A model generated the notes under the pieces. It was not told where the DNA came from. It saw only the letters and a program-made list of their open reading frames with translations, and ran no database searches. Below, piece after piece: positions 60,914 through 64,000 of a stretch of 64,000 nucleotides of DNA. Positions within the stretch are counted from its first letter, which is position 1. The number at the start of each line of letters is the position of its first letter. Source of the DNA: Kutzneria viridogrisea (GTDB lineage: Bacteria > Actinomycetota > Actinomycetes > Mycobacteriales > Pseudonocardiaceae); the NCBI GenBank assembly GCA_014138725.1, contig JACJID010000001.1, forward strand, positions 1,798,001 to 1,862,000. Direction: 5' to 3'. The translations under genes were made by a program, and so were the position numbers.

Positions 60914-61954
60914 ATGCTTATCAAGTCGGTGACAGCCCTGATCCTGCTCGCCGTCGGAACCACCACCGCCCAGGCGGCCCCGGTGAGCTGTCCGCGCACG
61001 ATCCCGTTCACCACCGCGTCGGTGACCCAGCACGAGGGCGGCTCGTTCGCCCTCAACTGGACCGCGCCGGGGGTGCGCCGCGTGTCGGTGTACACCGGCG
61101 CCACCCAGGACGGTATCGACTACAGCCACCCCGTGGCCCGTGGCGAGGGCAGCGCCGCGATCACCGTCAGTGGACTCGGCGCGGCCGACCGCCGCTGGTT
61201 CCGGCTCGTGCCCGACCGCGGCGAGGGCCTGACCGTTGCCGACCGGGACCTGCACCTGGCCAGCGTGCCGAACCTGCGGGACGCGGGCGGCTACCGGACT
61301 GCGGACGGGCACTGGGTGCGGATGGGCGCGGTCTACCGCTCCAGCAACCTCGGCGGGGCGACCGAGTCCGACCTGGCCACGCTGACCCGGCTGGGCGTGC
61401 GGGTGATCGAGGACCTGCGCACCGACGCCGAGTTGGTCAAGACGCCCGACCGCGTGCCGCGGGGCGCGACCGTGACCCAGCAGAACGTGCTCGGCGCGGG
61501 TATCCCCGGCCCGCTGCCGAAGACCCCTGAGCAGTCCGTGCGCTACATGATCGACGCCGAGGCGTACCTGGTCAGCGCCCCGAGCGCGCTGGTGGCCTAC
61601 CGCGGCACGCTTGGCGCGATGACCGGCACCGGGGTGCTCCAGCACTGCTCGGCGGGCAAGGACCGCACCGGCTGGGCCAGCGCCGTGCTGCTCACCGCAC
61701 TCGGCGTGCCCCGCGCGACCGTGTACCAGGACTACCTGGACAGCAACACCTACCTCGCTGCGCGCAACGCCGCCATCCTGGCCCAGGCCCCCGCCGACCA
61801 GCGCGAGGTGATCCGCCCGCAGCTGGACTCCCGCGCCGAGTACCTGGACAACGGGTTCGCCGAGGCCGACAAGCGGTACGGGTCCTTCACCGGCTACCTG
61901 GACCAGGGCCTGCACCTGGACACCGCCGCCCTGCGAGCCGCCCTGCTGATCTGA
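60914..61954 (+). CDS. Secreted tyrosine-protein phosphatase (PtpB-like)
   Basis: A 346-residue protein. The signal peptide MLIKSVTALILLAVGTTTAQA precedes an Ig-like beta-sandwich at about 30-110 and the phosphatase domain at about 113-346. The domain starts with LASVPNLRDAGGYRT, and the P-loop is HCSAGKDRTGW with catalytic Cys245. The sequence resembles the MptpB/DSP family, which dephosphorylates phosphotyrosine and phosphoinositides. The ATG at 60914 is chosen because the signal peptide starts there. No clear promoter. Confidence 0.9.
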   Translation: MLIKSVTALILLAVGTTTAQAAPVSCPRTIPFTTASVTQHEGGSFALNWTAPGVRRVSVYTGATQDGIDYSHPVARGEGSAAITVSGLGAADRRWFRLVPDRGEGLTVADRDLHLASVPNLRDAGGYRTADGHWVRMGAVYRSSNLGGATESDLATLTRLGVRVIEDLRTDAELVKTPDRVPRGATVTQQNVLGAGIPGPLPKTPEQSVRYMIDAEAYLVSAPSALVAYRGTLGAMTGTGVLQHCSAGKDRTGWASAVLLTALGVPRATVYQDYLDSNTYLAARNAAILAQAPADQREVIRPQLDSRAEYLDNGFAEADKRYGSFTGYLDQGLHLDTAALRAALLI

Positions 61955-62016
61955 GCAGGATTGTGTTTTCCCTGGTCAAACCCACGTTAGCCCCCAGTAA
62001 GAGGCCACCAGGGAGC

Positions 62017-62583
<567 letters not shown>

Positions 62584-62772
62584 GCGACCGAGCTGACACG
62601 CCGGCTGAAGTTGCCGCACCTGCGGCACGCTCTGACCGATCTGGTCCCCACCGCCAAGGCCCAACGCTGGGACCCCGCCGAAGTAGTGCGGGTGCTGCCA
62701 GCCGAAGAAACCGCCGGTCGGGACGCAGCCAACCTGCGCGCCCGCCGCAAACGCGCCGCGTTTCCCAGATGA
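62584..62772 (+). mobile_element. IS21-family istB remnant
   Basis: On the plus strand 62584-62772 reads LAEATELTRRLKLPHLRHALTDLVPTAKAQRWDPAEVVRVLPAEETAGRDAANLRARRKRAAFP and a stop. This is the N-terminal segment of the IS21 helper ATPase IstB; the AAA+ domain with Walker motifs is absent. It abuts the IS256 fragment on the opposite strand, so one element was probably inserted into or recombined with the other. The 84 bp beyond contain nothing identifiable. Confidence 0.75.
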
Positions 62773-62856
62773 GCCTGCAAACACATGCATTGGCACGTAG
62801 TAGCGCCGCTCGACCACTTGCGATGCGCCGCCGTCATCCGTCATGGGTTCCAGCTG

Positions 62857-64000
62857 CTACACGGTCTTTCCGTTTGCGGTTTCGCGAGAGGTGATCCGGT
62901 TCGTGCGACCGACCGCGCGGGCCACCGTGTTGCGTACCACGAGGCCTGGTCGGGTGCTGGGCACCATGAGTCTGGAGAGCAGGCCGACGCGTCGCTGCCG
63001 CGGTCGCACTTCGCGGCGGAGCCGCGACTCGTAGGTGGCGAAGGCGCGGGCGTGATCGCCGTGGTGGGAGGCGAGTTCTTCCGCGAGGGCATACGCTCCT
63101 GCCATCGCCATGCTGGACCCGTCGCCGAGCAGGGCTGTGGCCGCCGCCGCGTCCCCGAGCAGTACGACCCGTCCGCGGGACCACGAGGGCATCCGGACGG
63201 TCGTCAGGGGGTCGAAGAACGGGGCTGGGTGGTCGAGGTACGCCGCCACGAGTTCCGGCGCCCGCCACCGCACGTCGGCGTACGTGTCGGCCACGGTTTG
63301 CTTGTGGAGAGCGATGTTTTTGCGGTCGTGGGGCGCCGGCCGTGCGGCCCGGAAGGTGAAGATCGCGAGCGGCGTGGTGCGCGAGGGGTGGACGACCAGC
63401 ATCCGGTTCGGCACGGTCAGCATCGTCAGCTCGCTCGGGTCGTCGATGGCGTCGGGTTCCAGCGGGACGGTCGCGCCGTATAGACCCAGGTCGCTCACGA
63501 ACTGCCGCTCGGGCCCGAACACCAGACGCCGTATGGTGGAGTGCATCCCATCGGTACCGACCACCAAGTCGAAACGCCGTGGCGCGGACCGTCGAAAGGT
63601 GACGTCGGCCCCGCCTTCGTCCTGATCGAGTGCGGTGACCGTGTCGTCGAACACGAACTCAGCATCGCCCCGCGCCGACCGGTGGAGTACCTCGGACAGG
63701 TCGGCCCGGGTCACCTCGACCGTCGGCGACCCTCCCGAGGAGGAGGGAAGTCGCAGGACTCGTTTGCCGGCCGGGTCGAGCAGGGTCAGCGACCGATTGC
63801 GGGTGGCGAGCTCGCGCAGCTGCGGAAGGATGCCCATACGCTCGGCGACCGGTATCGCGGGCCCCTTCACGACGATCGCGCTGCCACCGGAGCGCAGCTG
63901 CCGGGCATGCTCGACGACGGTCGGCCGGTATCCATTCCGGGCGAGCCAGTACGCGAGCGCGGGCCCGGCGATTCCGGCACCGACTATCAGCACCTCGGGC
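62857..64000 (-). CDS. FAD-dependent monooxygenase (PHBH fold), partial at window end
   Basis: At least 378 residues. The FAD motif at the N-terminus reads LIVGAGIAGPALAYWLARNGYRPTVVEHA. The second FAD motif is RVVLLGDAAAATALLGDGSSMAMAGAYALAEEL, with the GD motif in VVGTDGMHSTIRRLVFG. These are class A flavoprotein hydroxylases of the type that acts on phenols, polyketides or tetracyclines. The frame is open to the window edge, and a few residues of the N-terminus are probably missing. It is separated from the IS remnants by 84 bp, so it may belong to an accessory region. Confidence 0.88.
   Translation of the reverse strand, partial: PEVLIVGAGIAGPALAYWLARNGYRPTVVEHARQLRSGGSAIVVKGPAIPVAERMGILPQLRELATRNRSLTLLDPAGKRVLRLPSSSGGSPTVEVTRADLSEVLHRSARGDAEFVFDDTVTALDQDEGGADVTFRRSAPRRFDLVVGTDGMHSTIRRLVFGPERQFVSDLGLYGATVPLEPDAIDDPSELTMLTVPNRMLVVHPSRTTPLAIFTFRAARPAPHDRKNIALHKQTVADTYADVRWRAPELVAAYLDHPAPFFDPLTTVRMPSWSRGRVVLLGDAAAATALLGDGSSMAMAGAYALAEELASHHGDHARAFATYESRLRREVRPRQRRVGLLSRLMVPSTRPGLVVRNTVARAVGRTNRITSRETANGKTV

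Overview
The window is high-GC actinomycete DNA. Dense short-gap operons, frequent GTG starts, RsbRST/PP2C signalling, DUF5313/DUF5709/DUF3040/DUF6328 proteins, an XRE-IrrE-MAB_1171c set and 2-methylisoborneol genes all fit the Pseudonocardiales. The genus cannot be fixed from this sequence alone. No rRNA or tRNA genes and no CRISPR array were recognised.

Layout. 0-4.6 kb: the end of a LysR regulator and a 1,279-residue XRE/nSTAND/WD40 signalling ATPase. 4.7-9.8 kb: a compartmentalised terpene locus with a 2-methylisoborneol synthase (+) convergent, across a perfect 15-bp hairpin, with an operon (-) of two tandem Family 2B encapsulin shell genes and the GPP C-methyltransferase. 10.1-18.8 kb: a GH65 phosphorylase plus HAD mutase pair, a CYTH-CHAD protein, a dienelactone hydrolase, a 21-bp tandem repeat block, a pentapeptide protein, an OhrR-type regulator with a palindromic operator, and a CarH/LitR-like MerR-B12 regulator divergent from a carotenoid-type FAD oxidoreductase. 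20-31.5 kb: a broken hydrolase with its MarR regulator, then transketolase divergent from a ferritin-like/pyruvate oxidase/cytochrome oxidase I/DUF6328 operon, CsbD, a triple-fusion acyl-CoA dehydrogenase/PIG-L/methyltransferase and a glycosyltransferase.

31.6-37.6 kb: a complete stressosome-type operon, RsbR-RsbS-RsbT-(ATPase+PP2C)-histidine kinase-(receiver+PP2C), nearly every junction overlapping. 38-40 kb: decaying GAF-ANTAR genes. 40-42.6 kb: an ABC ATPase and a YhgE/Pip membrane protein. 43-44.3 kb: a second, unrelated encapsulin system, a Family 1 shell with a hemerythrin cargo carrying a C-terminal targeting peptide. 44.4-61.9 kb: mostly stress and envelope genes (frameshifted MscS, nonsense-interrupted flavoprotein, esterase, lectin, two glycosyltransferases, Ser/Thr kinase, XRE-IrrE-membrane set, NDH-2, STAS protein, KatE-type catalase, secreted tyrosine phosphatase). 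62-64 kb: IS256 and IS21 remnants and a partial FAD monooxygenase.

The unifying observation is regulatory. About fifteen sites match GNNT-N15/16-GGGTAN, the pattern of SigB-type stress promoters in actinomycetes. They stand in front of the HAD/GH65, CYTH-CHAD, transketolase, ferritin/PoxB, CsbD, fusion enzyme, MscS, flavoprotein, esterase, kinase, VOC, NDH-2, STAS and catalase genes. In eight of them the start codon lies exactly 9 nt after the hexamer, which predicts leaderless mRNAs. The stressosome operon in the centre could be the switch for this regulon, although no sigma factor is encoded here. At least four genes are disrupted by frameshift or nonsense; these are either real decay or base-level sequence errors.
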